Below, one piece after another: positions 50,308 to 59,640 of a stretch of 64,000 bases of DNA. The notes below the pieces were generated by a model that was not told the DNA's origin, searched no databases, and saw only the letters and a list, made by a program, of their open reading frames with translations. The DNA comes from DASRFA01 sp035651755 (lineage in GTDB: Bacteria; Desulfobacterota; Binatia; UBA12015). Position numbers and translations under genes: made by a program. The stretch is from NCBI GenBank assembly GCA_035651755.1, contig DASRFA010000014.1, forward strand, positions 1 through 64,000. Reading direction: 5' to 3'. Position 1 is the stretch's first letter. The number at the start of each line of letters is the position of its first letter.

Positions 50308-52440
50308 CTAGCGGGGAAAGGCCGCGGCGACGCCTCCGTCGACCGGGAGCGTCGCGCCGGTCGTCGGCGTCTGGTTCGAGGCGAAGAAGACGACCGCCCG
50401 TCCGACGTGCGCGCCCGTGATGCGCGCGTGCAGGAGGTTCCGCTCGCGGTAGTGGTCCTCGAGCTTCGTCGGGTCGATGCCCTTCGAGCGGGCACGGTCG
50501 GCCCCGATGTCCTTCCAGAGGCCGGACGGCGTGTCGCCCTCGGCGAACACGGCGTCGGCGTTGATCATGTTCACCCGGATGCCGAGCGGCGCGAGCTCGA
50601 TCGCCGCCACCTTGCCGAGCTGATGGCCGGCCGCCTTGGACGCGCTGTAGGCCCCGAAGTCGGCCCCGGGACCGAACACGTTCTTCGAGGCGTTGATGAC
50701 GATGTTGCCGCCCGTCCCCTGCGCGCGCAGCACGCGCGCGGCCGCGCGCATCGTGAGGAAGTAGCCGCCCAGGTTCACGTCGATGACGCGCGCGAAGTCG
50801 CGCGGCGCCGTGTCCGCCAGCGCGCTCACGTGCGCGATCCCGGCGTTCGGGACCACGACGTCGACCCCGCCGAACGTGCGGCAGGCGTGCTCGAACGCGG
50901 CGTCGACCGACGCCTCGTCGGTCGCGTCCATCCGGACCGCGGACACCCCGAGGCCGCCCGCGACCGCCGCGACCTTCGCGCGCGCCGCCTCGAGACCGCG
51001 CTCGTCGACGTCCGTCAGCACCACGTGCGCGCCCGCGCGCGCGAGCTCGAGGCAGATCCCGACGCCGATCGCGCCCGCGGCGCCGGTCACGAGCGCGACC
51101 TGGCGCGACATCGGCTTCTCCGCCGCCTTCCCGAGCTTCGCCTGCTCGAGGCTCCAGTACTCCATGTCGAAGAGGTCGCCGTCCGAGAGCGGCTCGTAGC
51201 GGCCGAGCGCCTGCGCGACGTCCTTCATGCGGAGCGTGTGCTCCGCGATGTCGGCGGCGATCGCCGCGTCCTTCCGGGTCTTGCCGGCGCAGAAGACGCC
51301 GGCGCCCGGGATCAGGATCACGCGCGGGTCGGGATCGAGCTTCCTCCGCGACACGCCCTTCGCGGCGACCTGCTCGGCGAAGTAGGCGTCGTAGCGCGCG
51401 CGGAACGCGTCGATCGCCTCGCCGAGCTGCGCGCGAAGCGCGGCCGGGTCGTCGAGGCGCGGCTCCGCGACGTGGACGGCCGTCGCCTTGGTGCGGATCA
51501 CGTGATCCGGCGTCAGCGGCCCGAGCGCGGCGAGCCGCGCGCAGTCGGGTGAGGCGAGCAGGTCGAGCAGCTCGCCGCTCGTCCGGACGTCCAGCACGAC
51601 GCGGCGGAACGGCTGGTCCTCGTTCGGGGTCGGCGTCGCGAGGAGGCCGCGCAGCACGGGCGCGATCCGCGCCGCCGCCCGCTCCGCGGCAGCGACGCGC
51701 CCGCCGTCGTCGCGCGCCCGCGCGCTCGCGCCGTACGCGCCGACCCGCTTCCGCGTGCGCTCCGCGAGGAAGCGCTCGGCCCGGTCGACGAGGTCGATCG
51801 TGCGCTCGTAGCTCGTGCGCGCGTCGTCGGCGAAGGTGAAGAGCCCGTGCTTGAGGAGCACCATCGCGCGCGCCCGCGGCGAGCGCTCGAAGTGCTCGGC
51901 GGCGAGCTTCGCGAGCGCGAAGCCGGGCATGACGTACGGGACCACGACGACGTCGTCGCCGAGCGCGGCCCGCACGAGCGCCGCGCCGTCGGCCTGGTTC
52001 GTGAGCGCGAGGATCGCGTCGGCGTGCGTGTGGTCGATGAAGCGGTGCGGGAGGAACGCGTGCAGCAGCGTCTCGACCGACGGGTTCGGCGCGGTCGCGT
52101 CGAAGAGGTGGATGCGCTGCTGGTTCACCATCTCCTCGTCGCTCAACGCTTCGAGCCGGCGCAGGCGGCGGAGCCCGTCGAGCCGCATCGTGGGGAGGCC
52201 CGCCGGCTCGATCGAGTCGAGGTCCCAGCCGCTCCCCTTCACGCAGATCGCCGCGACGCGCTCGCCGAGGACGTCCTCCTTCTCGATCTTGACCGACGTG
52301 TTGCCGCCGCCGTGCATGACCAGGTCGGCGTCCTGGCCGATCAGGCGCGACGTGTAGACGCGGAGCGCGAGCTCCTCGCCGTCGGCGCGGTAGCGCTCGC
52401 GGAAGGTGCGGGCTTCGTCGTCGGACCAGCGGCTTTGCAT
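50308..52440 (-). CDS. bifunctional class II aldolase / short-chain dehydrogenase (RhaD-AldA-like)
   Basis: 710 residues from the ATG at 52440. The N-terminal ~440 residues form an aldolase/adducin class II module (TSRLIGQDADLVMHGGGNTS, FIDHTHADAILALTNQADGA with metal-binding HTH, VLLKHGLFTFADDARTSYER). The C-terminal ~265 residues are an SDR (ALVTGAAGAIGVGICLELAR; catalytic FGAYSASKAAGHQLGKVAA; VFFASNQTPTTGATLPVDGG). Fusions of this type occur in L-rhamnose and related sugar-phosphate catabolism, cleaving rhamnulose-1-phosphate and handling lactaldehyde. No other sugar-catabolic gene is adjacent, so the exact substrate is open. Confidence 0.88.
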   Translation of the reverse strand: MQSRWSDDEARTFRERYRADGEELALRVYTSRLIGQDADLVMHGGGNTSVKIEKEDVLGERVAAICVKGSGWDLDSIEPAGLPTMRLDGLRRLRRLEALSDEEMVNQQRIHLFDATAPNPSVETLLHAFLPHRFIDHTHADAILALTNQADGAALVRAALGDDVVVVPYVMPGFALAKLAAEHFERSPRARAMVLLKHGLFTFADDARTSYERTIDLVDRAERFLAERTRKRVGAYGASARARDDGGRVAAAERAAARIAPVLRGLLATPTPNEDQPFRRVVLDVRTSGELLDLLASPDCARLAALGPLTPDHVIRTKATAVHVAEPRLDDPAALRAQLGEAIDAFRARYDAYFAEQVAAKGVSRRKLDPDPRVILIPGAGVFCAGKTRKDAAIAADIAEHTLRMKDVAQALGRYEPLSDGDLFDMEYWSLEQAKLGKAAEKPMSRQVALVTGAAGAIGVGICLELARAGAHVVLTDVDERGLEAARAKVAAVAGGLGVSAVRMDATDEASVDAAFEHACRTFGGVDVVVPNAGIAHVSALADTAPRDFARVIDVNLGGYFLTMRAAARVLRAQGTGGNIVINASKNVFGPGADFGAYSASKAAGHQLGKVAAIELAPLGIRVNMINADAVFAEGDTPSGLWKDIGADRARSKGIDPTKLEDHYRERNLLHARITGAHVGRAVVFFASNQTPTTGATLPVDGGVAAAFPR

Positions 52441-52514
52441 CTTCGACTCCGTGGGAAAGGGGCTCGAACGCGCGCTCGGCGAACGCTCGAAACGCTGCAG
52501 CGGGGCGGCGGGGC

Positions 52515-53099
52515 TCAGACCCGCGGCGGCTCGCCGTCGCCGGGGAGTGGATCGCGGATGAGCGCGCGCACGGGCTGGAACTCGGGCGACTCGGCGGTGC
52601 GCACCCACTCGAGGAGCGCGGCCTCGACGGTCGTCGCGACCGCGCCCGCGCGCGCGAGGCGCGCGACGCCGATCTCGTAGTCGCGGCGGAAGCGCGACGA
52701 CACCGCGTCGACCGCCAGGTGCACCCCGTAGCCGGCGGCGAGCAGGTCGTGCACGGTGTGGTTGACGCAGGCGTGGGCCTCGATGCCGGCGACGAGCACC
52801 TGACGGCGGCCGCTCGCCTCGAGCCGCTCGGCGAACTGCCGGGCGCCGAGGCACGAGAGCGAGAGCTTCTGGATCGGCTCGTGGCCCGCCGGAAGCGCCG
52901 CGCGGAGCGCCGGTGCGGTCGGCCCGATACCGCGCGGGTACTGCTCGGTCGTGGCGATCGGCACGCCGACGATCTTCGCCGCCTCGATCAGGCGGCGCGT
53001 CCCCTCGACGACGCGCTCGCCCTCGTAGAGGTGCGGCAGGTAGCGCTCCTGGACGTCGATCACGAGGAGCAGGGTCTGCGCCCGGTCGAGGAGCGGCAT
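52515..53099 (-). CDS. isochorismatase-family cysteine hydrolase
   Basis: 194 residues from the ATG at 53099. Catalytic triad motifs: Asp in LLLVIDVQERYLPHL, Lys in EPIQKLSLSCLG, Cys in VLVAGIEAHACVNHTVHDLL. The family hydrolyses small amides or imides; the HACVNHT segment is typical. Located between the aldolase/dehydrogenase and der genes on the same strand. Confidence 0.9.
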   Translation of the reverse strand: MPLLDRAQTLLLVIDVQERYLPHLYEGERVVEGTRRLIEAAKIVGVPIATTEQYPRGIGPTAPALRAALPAGHEPIQKLSLSCLGARQFAERLEASGRRQVLVAGIEAHACVNHTVHDLLAAGYGVHLAVDAVSSRFRRDYEIGVARLARAGAVATTVEAALLEWVRTAESPEFQPVRALIRDPLPGDGEPPRV

Positions 53100-53110
53100 G
53101 GCCGGCAAAT

Positions 53111-54646
53111 CTACCGCCTCGCGCCGCGCCGGGCCAGGCCCTTCGATCCGCGCGCCTTGGCGGACGCCCGGTCATCACCGGGTTTGCGTGCGCCGCGCGG
53201 GCGCGCGGGGCGCGGTCGCGAGGAGCGCGCGCGCTCGCGCAGCGCGAGCTTGAGCGGCACCCCGACGAGGCCGAACTCCTCGCGCAGCCGGTGCGTCAGG
53301 TAGCGACGGTACTCGGCGCCGATCCCCTCGGGGTGCCCGGACACGATCGCCACCTCCTGCGGAGCGGACCGCACCTGCGCCGCATAGAGGACGCTCGGCG
53401 CGCGCCCGCGCAGGAGCGGCGGCGGGTGCGCCGCGACCGCGGCGCGGACGACCTCGTTCAGGCGCGGCGTCGGAAGGCGCCGCCGATAGGCGGCGACCAC
53501 CGTGTCGATCGCCGAGAAGAGCGACTTGAGCCCCTGGCCGGTGAGCGCGCTCAGGCGGACGAGCGGCACGGGCGGCCACTGCGGCAGGCGCTTCGCGATC
53601 GTGTCGTGGCACTGCTCGGCCGCGAGCTCGGGGGCGAGGTCGACCTTGTTCACCGCGACGACGAAGCCGCGCCCGCGACGCCACGCGAGGTCGGCCAGGC
53701 GGAGGTCCTGATCGCTCACGCCGAGCGTCGCGTCCAGGACCAGCACGGCGACGTCGGCGCGCTCGAGCGCGCGCAGCGACGCGCCGGCGGCATAGCCCTC
53801 GATCGTCTCGACGATCCGGCTCGGACGCCTGAGCCCTGCCGTGTCGACGACGACGTAGCGCCGCCCGGCCCGCTCGAGCGCGACGTCGATCGCGTCGCGC
53901 GTCGTGCCCGGGGTCGCGTCGACGATCGCGCGCTCGAATCCGACGAGGCGATTCAGCAGCGACGATTTGCCGACGTTGGGCCGGCCGATGAGCGCGATGC
54001 GCGCGGGGCGTTCGGCCGCCTCCGTCGTCTCCGCCGGAGCTTCGTCCGCCGCAGCCTCCGCCGGCGATGCCTCCGTGAGCCGCCCCGCGCGCGCGAGCTC
54101 CTCCTCGACGCGCTCCCAGAGCTCCTCGACGCCGAGCCCGTGCGCCGACGAGACGGCCACGGGCTCGTCCGCGCCGAGCGCGGCGAAGTCCGCGACACGC
54201 AGGCGTTGGTCGTCGCGGTCGATCTTGTTCACGGCGAGGATCGTCGGGACGCCGAGCGAGCGGATCCGGCGCGCGACCGCGCGATCCGCCGCCGAAAGAC
54301 CCGCCTTCCCGTCGACCAGGTGGATCACGACGTCCGCGGCTCGCAACGCGCCCAGACTTCGCGCCTGCACGCGCTCGGCGAGCCCCGGACCCGGCGCGAC
54401 CTCCTCGATGCCGCCGGTGTCGACGAGATCGAACGGACGGCCGCCGCGAACGAGGCGCGCGCGGTTCTCGTCGCGCGTGACGCCGGGCGTCTGGTCGACG
54501 ATCGCGTGCCTCCGTCGCAGGAGGCGGTTGAAGAGCGTCGACTTGCCCGCGTTCGGACGGCCCGCGATCGCGACCACGGGAACGGCGTCGCCCGGGCGCG
54601 CCTCCGCGCCGCGCGTGCCGCGCCCGGCCGCGGCCGTCGCGCTCAC
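53111..54646 (-). CDS. der: ribosome-assembly GTPase Der (EngA)
   Basis: 511 residues from a GTG at 54646 that overlaps the era stop (GTGA). Two G domains in tandem: G1 GRPNAGKSTLFNRLL and GRPNVGKSSLLNRLV, G3 DLVDTGGIEE and VVVDTAGLRRPSRIVETIEG, G4 NKIDRDD and NKVDLAPEL. A C-terminal KH-like domain follows, with a basic tail (ARSSRPRPARPRGARKPGDD). It is an essential 50S assembly GTPase. A ~40-residue acidic linker between the G domains is longer than usual. Confidence 0.95.
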   Translation of the reverse strand: MSATAAAGRGTRGAEARPGDAVPVVAIAGRPNAGKSTLFNRLLRRRHAIVDQTPGVTRDENRARLVRGGRPFDLVDTGGIEEVAPGPGLAERVQARSLGALRAADVVIHLVDGKAGLSAADRAVARRIRSLGVPTILAVNKIDRDDQRLRVADFAALGADEPVAVSSAHGLGVEELWERVEEELARAGRLTEASPAEAAADEAPAETTEAAERPARIALIGRPNVGKSSLLNRLVGFERAIVDATPGTTRDAIDVALERAGRRYVVVDTAGLRRPSRIVETIEGYAAGASLRALERADVAVLVLDATLGVSDQDLRLADLAWRRGRGFVVAVNKVDLAPELAAEQCHDTIAKRLPQWPPVPLVRLSALTGQGLKSLFSAIDTVVAAYRRRLPTPRLNEVVRAAVAAHPPPLLRGRAPSVLYAAQVRSAPQEVAIVSGHPEGIGAEYRRYLTHRLREEFGLVGVPLKLALRERARSSRPRPARPRGARKPGDDRASAKARGSKGLARRGARR

Positions 54647-55626
54647 AGCCCGAGCTCGTTCAGCTTCGCGTTGCTCGCGAACCATCGCTCGTCGACCTTC
54701 ACGTGCAGCTCGAGGTAGACACGGACGCCGAGAAAGCGCTCGAGCTCCGCGCGCGCGCGCTGCCCGATCTCCTTCAGGCGCTTTCCTCTCTCGCCGATCA
54801 CGATCGCGCGCTGCGACGAGCGCGCGACGACGATCGTCGCCTGGATGAAGACGAGGTCGCGCCCGGGGCGCTCGGCGAACTCGTCGATCCGGACGGCGCT
54901 CTGGTACGGCACCTCCTCGTGCGTCGCGAGGAGGATCTGCTCCCGCACGAGCTCCGCCGCGAAGAACTTCTCCGGCAGGTCGGTCTGCGCGTCCGCCGGG
55001 TAGAGCGGCGGCGACTCCGGGAGCAGCCGCGCGACCGTCGCGAGCAGCTCGTCCACGTTCTCGCCGGTCCGGGCGCTGATCGGGACGACGTGGCGTCCGG
55101 GGAGCAGCTTGTCGATCCGGTCGGCGAGGACGAGGAGATCGTCGCGGCGGACGCGATCGATCTTGTTGAGCGCGACCGCGACCGGCCGCTTCTCGCGCGC
55201 GAGCTCGCGCGCCAGGGACTCGTCGTCCTCGCCGAAGCCCTCGGCGGCGTCGACGACCCACACGCCGACGTCGGCGTCGGCGAGGCTCTGGCGCGCCGCC
55301 TTGACCATGCGCTCGCCGAGGAGCGTCCGCGGCCGGTGGAGGCCGGGCGTGTCGACGAACACGAACTGGACGTCGGCCCGGGTCTCGATGCCGACGATCC
55401 GGTGCCGCGTCGTCTGCGGCTTCGGGGTGACGATCGCGAGCTTGCGACCGAGGACCGCGTTCAGGAGCGTCGACTTCCCCGCGTTCGGGCGGCCGACGAG
55501 CGCAACGAAGCCGGCGCGCTGTGGCACGTCGGCACCGGGGCCGACGTCGGCATTCGCGGGCGCCTCGCCGGGAGGCGATCCCGGGCCGGCCGGGCCGGCG
55601 TCGCGAGCGCCGCGCGGAGCGGTCAC
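54643..55626 (-). CDS. era: GTPase Era
   Basis: 327 residues from a GTG at 55626, overlapping the rnc stop. After ~40 Gly/Pro-rich residues comes the G domain (G1 LVGRPNAGKSTLLNAVLG, G3 FVDTPGLHRPRTLLGERMVK, G4 ALNKIDRVRRDD, G5 ISARTGENVDELLATVARLL), then the KH domain (IVIGERGKRLKEIGQRARAE, FLGVRVYLELHVKVDERWFA). It binds 16S rRNA near the 3' end for 30S assembly. Coupled to rnc and der on both sides. Confidence 0.96.
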   Translation of the reverse strand: MTAPRGARDAGPAGPGSPPGEAPANADVGPGADVPQRAGFVALVGRPNAGKSTLLNAVLGRKLAIVTPKPQTTRHRIVGIETRADVQFVFVDTPGLHRPRTLLGERMVKAARQSLADADVGVWVVDAAEGFGEDDESLARELAREKRPVAVALNKIDRVRRDDLLVLADRIDKLLPGRHVVPISARTGENVDELLATVARLLPESPPLYPADAQTDLPEKFFAAELVREQILLATHEEVPYQSAVRIDEFAERPGRDLVFIQATIVVARSSQRAIVIGERGKRLKEIGQRARAELERFLGVRVYLELHVKVDERWFASNAKLNELGL

Positions 55627-56441
55627 GACGCTTCGCCCTCCCCGCCTGCTTCCCGCGTCGGCGCGCCGCGCGTCGCCGGTTCGGCGATCTGCGCCTCCGC
55701 GCCCGCGTCCACCGCGGCCTCGTGGTCGGCCAGCGCCTGCAGCGCCTCGCGCGCCGCCGCCTGCTCCGCGACCTTCTTGCTGTGGCCGGATCCGGTCCCG
55801 AGAAGCCGGCCCTGGATGCGCACCTCGCTCAGGAAGTCGCGAGCGTGATCCGGCCCCGAGACGCTCCGGAGCGTGTACTCCGGCGTCTGGCGGAACAGGC
55901 GCTGGGTGAGCTCCTGGAGGCGCGTCTTGTACTCGCCCGCCTTTGCGCCGGGCTGCACGGCCACGTCTTCGCGGAAGACGAGCTCGATCGCGCGCCGGGC
56001 CGCGTCGAATCCGCCGTCGAGGAAGACCGCGCCGAGGACGGCCTCGAATGCGCCCGCGAGGATCGAGCGCTTCGCGCGGCCGCCCGTCTTCTCCTCGCCG
56101 CGGCCGAGCAGGATCACCGGACCGAGCCCGAGCCCCGACGCCTTCGCCGCGAGCGAGTCGGCGTTCACGAGCGCCGCGCGCCGGCGGGAGAGCTGGCCCT
56201 CGTTCGCGAGCGGCCACCGGCGGACCAGGAGGTCGCTCACGACCAGCCCGATCACCGCGTCCCCCAGGAACTCGAGCGTCTCGTTCTGCTCGCCGGCGCC
56301 GGCGGTGTGGGAGCGGTGCGTGAGCGCGGTCCGGAGGAGCGCGCGATCGCCGAAGCCGTAGCCGAGCCGCTCTTCGAGGGCTTCCGCGACCGCCGCGAGG
56401 TCGTCGGGCGCGCCCTCGGCGGACCGCTTCGCCCGCTCCAT
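55623..56441 (-). CDS. rnc: ribonuclease III
   Basis: 272 residues from the ATG at 56441, 2 bases after the mnmA stop. Endonuclease signature NETLEFLGDAVIGLVVSDLL with catalytic Glu/Asp, and LAGAFEAVLGAVFLDGGFDA. A double-stranded RNA-binding domain follows (EYKTRLQELTQRLFRQTPEY, GTGSGHSKKVAEQAAAREAL), then an acidic tail of ~30 residues. Cuts rRNA precursors and structured mRNAs. Overlaps era by GTGA. Confidence 0.96.
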   Translation of the reverse strand: MERAKRSAEGAPDDLAAVAEALEERLGYGFGDRALLRTALTHRSHTAGAGEQNETLEFLGDAVIGLVVSDLLVRRWPLANEGQLSRRRAALVNADSLAAKASGLGLGPVILLGRGEEKTGGRAKRSILAGAFEAVLGAVFLDGGFDAARRAIELVFREDVAVQPGAKAGEYKTRLQELTQRLFRQTPEYTLRSVSGPDHARDFLSEVRIQGRLLGTGSGHSKKVAEQAAAREALQALADHEAAVDAGAEAQIAEPATRGAPTREAGGEGEAS

Positions 56442-56443
56442 CG

Positions 56444-57655
56444 TCACAGCGCGCGCTCGATCCAGCCGCCGCCGAGCACGCGCTCGCCCTCGTACCAGAC
56501 AGCGGCCTGCCCCGGGCTCACGCCCGGGGTCGGCTCGGGGAACGCGACCGCGACGCGATCGCCGGCGGGCTCCACGACGCACGCGACCGGCGCGTGGCGA
56601 TGGCGAAGCCGGACGCGCGTGGCGCCGCGGAACGGCGCGCCCGTCCAGCGGACGTCCCGCACGAGGCAGCCGGCATGCGCGAGGCCGCTCCGAGGTCCGA
56701 CGACGACGTCGCCGGTCGCGGCGTCGATCGACGAGACGTAGCGCGGCTCGCTCGACCCGCCGCCGAGCCCGCGGCGCTGCCCGACCGTGAAGCGGTGGAC
56801 GCCGTCATGGCGCGCCAGCACGACGCCCGCCGCGTCGACGATTCGTCCGGGCGTGCGGGGCGCGTCGCGGGCGATCTCCTCCACCACCTCGTCGTACCGG
56901 CGACCCGCCACGAAGCAGATGTCCTGGCTCTCGGGCTTTCGCGCGACCGGAAGCTCGAGCGCGCCCGCGATCGCGCGCACCGCGCCCTTCGGCAGGTCGC
57001 CGACCGGGAAGAGCGTCCGCGCCAGCTCGTCCTGTCCGAGCATGAAGAGGAAGTAGCTCTGGTCCTTCGCGGGGTCCCGCGCGGTCGACAGCCCCAGCCC
57101 GCCGTCCGGAGCGCTCGCGATGCGCGCGTAGTGACCGGTCGCGATCGCGCTCGCGCCGAGCGTCGCCGCCATCTCCCAGAGCGCCGAGAACTTGACGTCG
57201 CGATTGCAGACCGCGCACGGGTTCGGCGTCCGGCCCGCGAGGTACGACGACGCGAAGTCCGCCATCACCGTGCTCTCGAACGTCTCGCGGAGATCGACGA
57301 CGTAGTGCGGGATCCCGATCCGCGCGGCGCAGCGCCGGGCGTCGTCGAAGTCGTCGAGCGAGCAGCAGCCGCGGTGCCCCTCGGAGCGCGCGCGCGCCGC
57401 GCCGAGGCGCATCGAGACGCCGACGACGTCGTAGCCGGCCGCGACCGCGAGCGCCGCCGCGACCGCGCTGTCCACGCCGCCCGACATCGCCGCGACGACG
57501 CGCGCGCCGGGCGCGACGTGCGCCGCCGGCGCCGCCGGGTCGACGGCCGGCGCGACGCCGGCGAGCCTCGTCGCGTCGCGCGCCGCGCGCGCGATGCGCG
57601 CGGCGCGGCCGTGCTCCGGGGTCGGGTCGCCCTGCGTGCGCGCGTCAGGCGGCAT
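56444..57655 (-). CDS. mnmA: tRNA-specific 2-thiouridylase MnmA
   Basis: 403 residues from the ATG at 57655. PP-loop AAMSGGVDSAVAAALAV, first catalytic Cys in GRTPNPCAVCNRDVKFSALW, second in ESQDICFVAGRRYDEVVEEI, and the C-terminal barrel (GQRRGLGGGSSEPRYVSSID, SPGQAAVWYEGERVLGGGWI). It installs the 2-thio group at the wobble uridine of Lys/Glu/Gln tRNAs using sulfur from a cysteine desulfurase; the desulfurase gene directly precedes it and overlaps by 11 bases. Confidence 0.95.
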   Translation of the reverse strand: MPPDARTQGDPTPEHGRAARIARAARDATRLAGVAPAVDPAAPAAHVAPGARVVAAMSGGVDSAVAAALAVAAGYDVVGVSMRLGAARARSEGHRGCCSLDDFDDARRCAARIGIPHYVVDLRETFESTVMADFASSYLAGRTPNPCAVCNRDVKFSALWEMAATLGASAIATGHYARIASAPDGGLGLSTARDPAKDQSYFLFMLGQDELARTLFPVGDLPKGAVRAIAGALELPVARKPESQDICFVAGRRYDEVVEEIARDAPRTPGRIVDAAGVVLARHDGVHRFTVGQRRGLGGGSSEPRYVSSIDAATGDVVVGPRSGLAHAGCLVRDVRWTGAPFRGATRVRLRHRHAPVACVVEPAGDRVAVAFPEPTPGVSPGQAAVWYEGERVLGGGWIERAL

Positions 57656-58811
57656 CGGAGAGCCCGCGCGCGCGTCTCTCGCTGCGCGCCCGCGCCACCG
57701 CGGCCGCGACGATCGCGACCGCGCGCTCGACGTCGTCCTCGCCGACGTCGCGGCCGAGCGAAAGGCGGAGCGCTCCTGCCGCCACCTCGGGCGAGCACCC
57801 GAGCGCCCGCACGACGTGCGAGGGCTCCGCCGCGCCGGCGGCGCATGCCGCGCCGGTCGAGGCGGCGATACCGGCGAGGTCGAGCGCGAGCACGAGCGCG
57901 TCGCCGCGCGCTCCCGGAAACGCGATCGCGAGCGTCGTCGGGAGGCCGTCCTCGCGCCCGAGCCGGACGACCGGCGCCGCGGCCGCCGCGAGGCCGGCCC
58001 ACAGCCGATCTCGCAGCCGGCGCGCACGCCGCGCGCGCTCCTCGCGCTCGGCGGACGCCAGTCGCGCGGCGACGCCGAAGCTCGCGATGCCGACGACGTT
58101 CTCCGTGCCGGCCCGGCGCTCCCGCTCGTGCGGTCCACCGAGCATGATCGGGCGGAGCGCCGTGCCCGAGCGCACCACCAGCGCGCCGACGCCCGTCAGC
58201 GCTCCGAGCTTGTGCCCCGAAAGGGTCAGCAGGTCGGCGCCTGACCGCACGAAGTCGACCTCCACGACTCCTGCCGCCTGGACGGCGTCCGAATGCACGA
58301 GCGGGCGCGACCCGAGCTCCGCCGCGCGGGCGCGGACGGAGCCGGCGATGTCGGCGATCGGCTGCACGTTTCCGATCTCGCCGTTCGCCCAGCCGACGCT
58401 CACCACGCGCGTCGCGCCGTCGAGCGCCGCGGCCACGTCCGCTGCCGCGATGGCGCCGTCGGACGCCGGGCGGACGAGCGTCGAGCGCGCCCCGCACTCG
58501 CGGGCGCGCTCGATCGCCTCCAGGACGGAGGCGTGCTCGATCGCCGTCGAGACGACGTGGTCGCCCGCGCCGAGCGATCCCAGCACGGCGAGATTGTTCG
58601 CCTCGGTGCCGCCGCTCGTGAAGACCACCTCCGCCGGGCGCGCGTTCACGAGCGCCGCGACCTCGTCGCGCGCCGACTCGATCGCATCGCGCGCGCGCCG
58701 GCCCGCCGCGTGTGCGCTCGACGGATTCGCGAGGTCGCGGCCGAGGAGGTCGGCGACCGCCTCCCGAACCTCCGGCCGGACGCGCGCGCCGGAGTTGTGG
58801 TCGAGGTTCAT
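57645..58811 (-). CDS. cysteine desulfurase (NifS/IscS family)
   Basis: 388 residues from the ATG at 58811. Type I aminotransferase fold: N-terminal LDHNSGARVRP (the DNNATT-equivalent), GGTEANNLAVLGSLGAGDHV, STAIEHASVLEAIER, PLP lysine in LLTLSGHKLGALTGVGALVV, and the catalytic Cys in IAASTGAACAAGAAEPSHVV. It releases sulfur as persulfide for tRNA thiolation and possibly Fe-S assembly. The co-directional cysE and mnmA genes connect cysteine synthesis to sulfur use; no iscU/sufE is present here. Confidence 0.93.
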   Translation of the reverse strand: MNLDHNSGARVRPEVREAVADLLGRDLANPSSAHAAGRRARDAIESARDEVAALVNARPAEVVFTSGGTEANNLAVLGSLGAGDHVVSTAIEHASVLEAIERARECGARSTLVRPASDGAIAAADVAAALDGATRVVSVGWANGEIGNVQPIADIAGSVRARAAELGSRPLVHSDAVQAAGVVEVDFVRSGADLLTLSGHKLGALTGVGALVVRSGTALRPIMLGGPHERERRAGTENVVGIASFGVAARLASAEREERARRARRLRDRLWAGLAAAAAPVVRLGREDGLPTTLAIAFPGARGDALVLALDLAGIAASTGAACAAGAAEPSHVVRALGCSPEVAAGALRLSLGRDVGEDDVERAVAIVAAAVARARSERRARGLSDAA

Positions 58812-58821
58812 CGCCGGCCCG

Positions 58822-59553
58822 TCACGAGCGCTTGACGGCCGCGAGCGCCGTCGGGTCCTCGCCCGGCGGCGGCTCCGCTTCGCCCTCGGCCGCCTGCCCG
58901 TCGCGCAGCTCCGACACCTCGCGCTCGAGGCGCGCGACCTGCTGCGCGAGCCCGTTGATCGTCCGGACGAGCGGGTCTGGAAGCTGACCATGCTCGAGGC
59001 TCAGCAGCGGGACGCCTTCCGCCGAGTGCGCCGCCGCTTCGCTCACGATGCGACCGGGCACGCCGACGACGGTCGAGTGCGGCGGCACGGAGGCGACGAC
59101 GACCGAGCCGGCGCCGACCCGGCTGTGTCGGCCGACCGTGACGGGTCCGAGCACCGTCGAGCCGAGGCCGATCACGACGTAGTCCTCGATGGTCGGGTGG
59201 CGCTTCCCCTTGGTGAGGCTCGTGCCGCCGAGGCTCACGCCCTGGTAGATGAGGACGTCGTTTCCGATCTCGGCGGTCTCCCCCACGACGACGCCCATGC
59301 CGTGGTCGATGAAGACGCGCCTTCCGATGCGCGCGCCGGGGTGGATCTCGACCCCGGTCAGGAAGCGCGCGAACGCCGACAGGAGGCGCGCCGGCAGCCG
59401 CGCCCCGCGCAGCCACAGCGAGTGGGCGACGCGATGCATCAGCAGCGCGTGGATGCCCGGGTAGCAGAGGATGACCTCGAGCGTCGAGCGCGCGGCCGGA
59501 TCCCGCTCGAAGGCGACGAGGACGTCCTCGCGTATGCGCGACCACATCGACAT
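58822..59553 (-). CDS. cysE: serine O-acetyltransferase
   Basis: 243 residues. Acetylates serine, the first step of cysteine synthesis. An N-terminal helical region (SRIREDVLVAFERDPAARST) is followed by the left-handed beta-helix of hexapeptide repeats (GVEIHPGARIGRRVFIDHGM, VVVGETAEIGNDVLIYQGVS, GGTSLTKGKRHPTIEDYVVI). The Asp-His pair in the active site is visible (IDHGMG). The tail beyond ~185 is longer and more acidic/coiled than in the short CysE form (LAQQVARLEREVSELRDGQA). Ten bases upstream of the desulfurase gene. Confidence 0.95.
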   Translation of the reverse strand: MSMWSRIREDVLVAFERDPAARSTLEVILCYPGIHALLMHRVAHSLWLRGARLPARLLSAFARFLTGVEIHPGARIGRRVFIDHGMGVVVGETAEIGNDVLIYQGVSLGGTSLTKGKRHPTIEDYVVIGLGSTVLGPVTVGRHSRVGAGSVVVASVPPHSTVVGVPGRIVSEAAAHSAEGVPLLSLEHGQLPDPLVRTINGLAQQVARLEREVSELRDGQAAEGEAEPPPGEDPTALAAVKRS

Positions 59554-59640
59554 GGGGAGGCTCGGTCGTCGCGGTCGCTCGGAGGAAGAACCGCCCGCGC
59601 CCGCGCGCCGGTCGCGGCTCGCGGACCGGCGTCTGCGCGA

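Noticed and set aside
47947..51552. Plus-strand frame of ~1,200 codons across the beta-helix and aldolase genes
   Set aside because: Spans two unrelated genes on the opposite strand and lacks a plausible domain.
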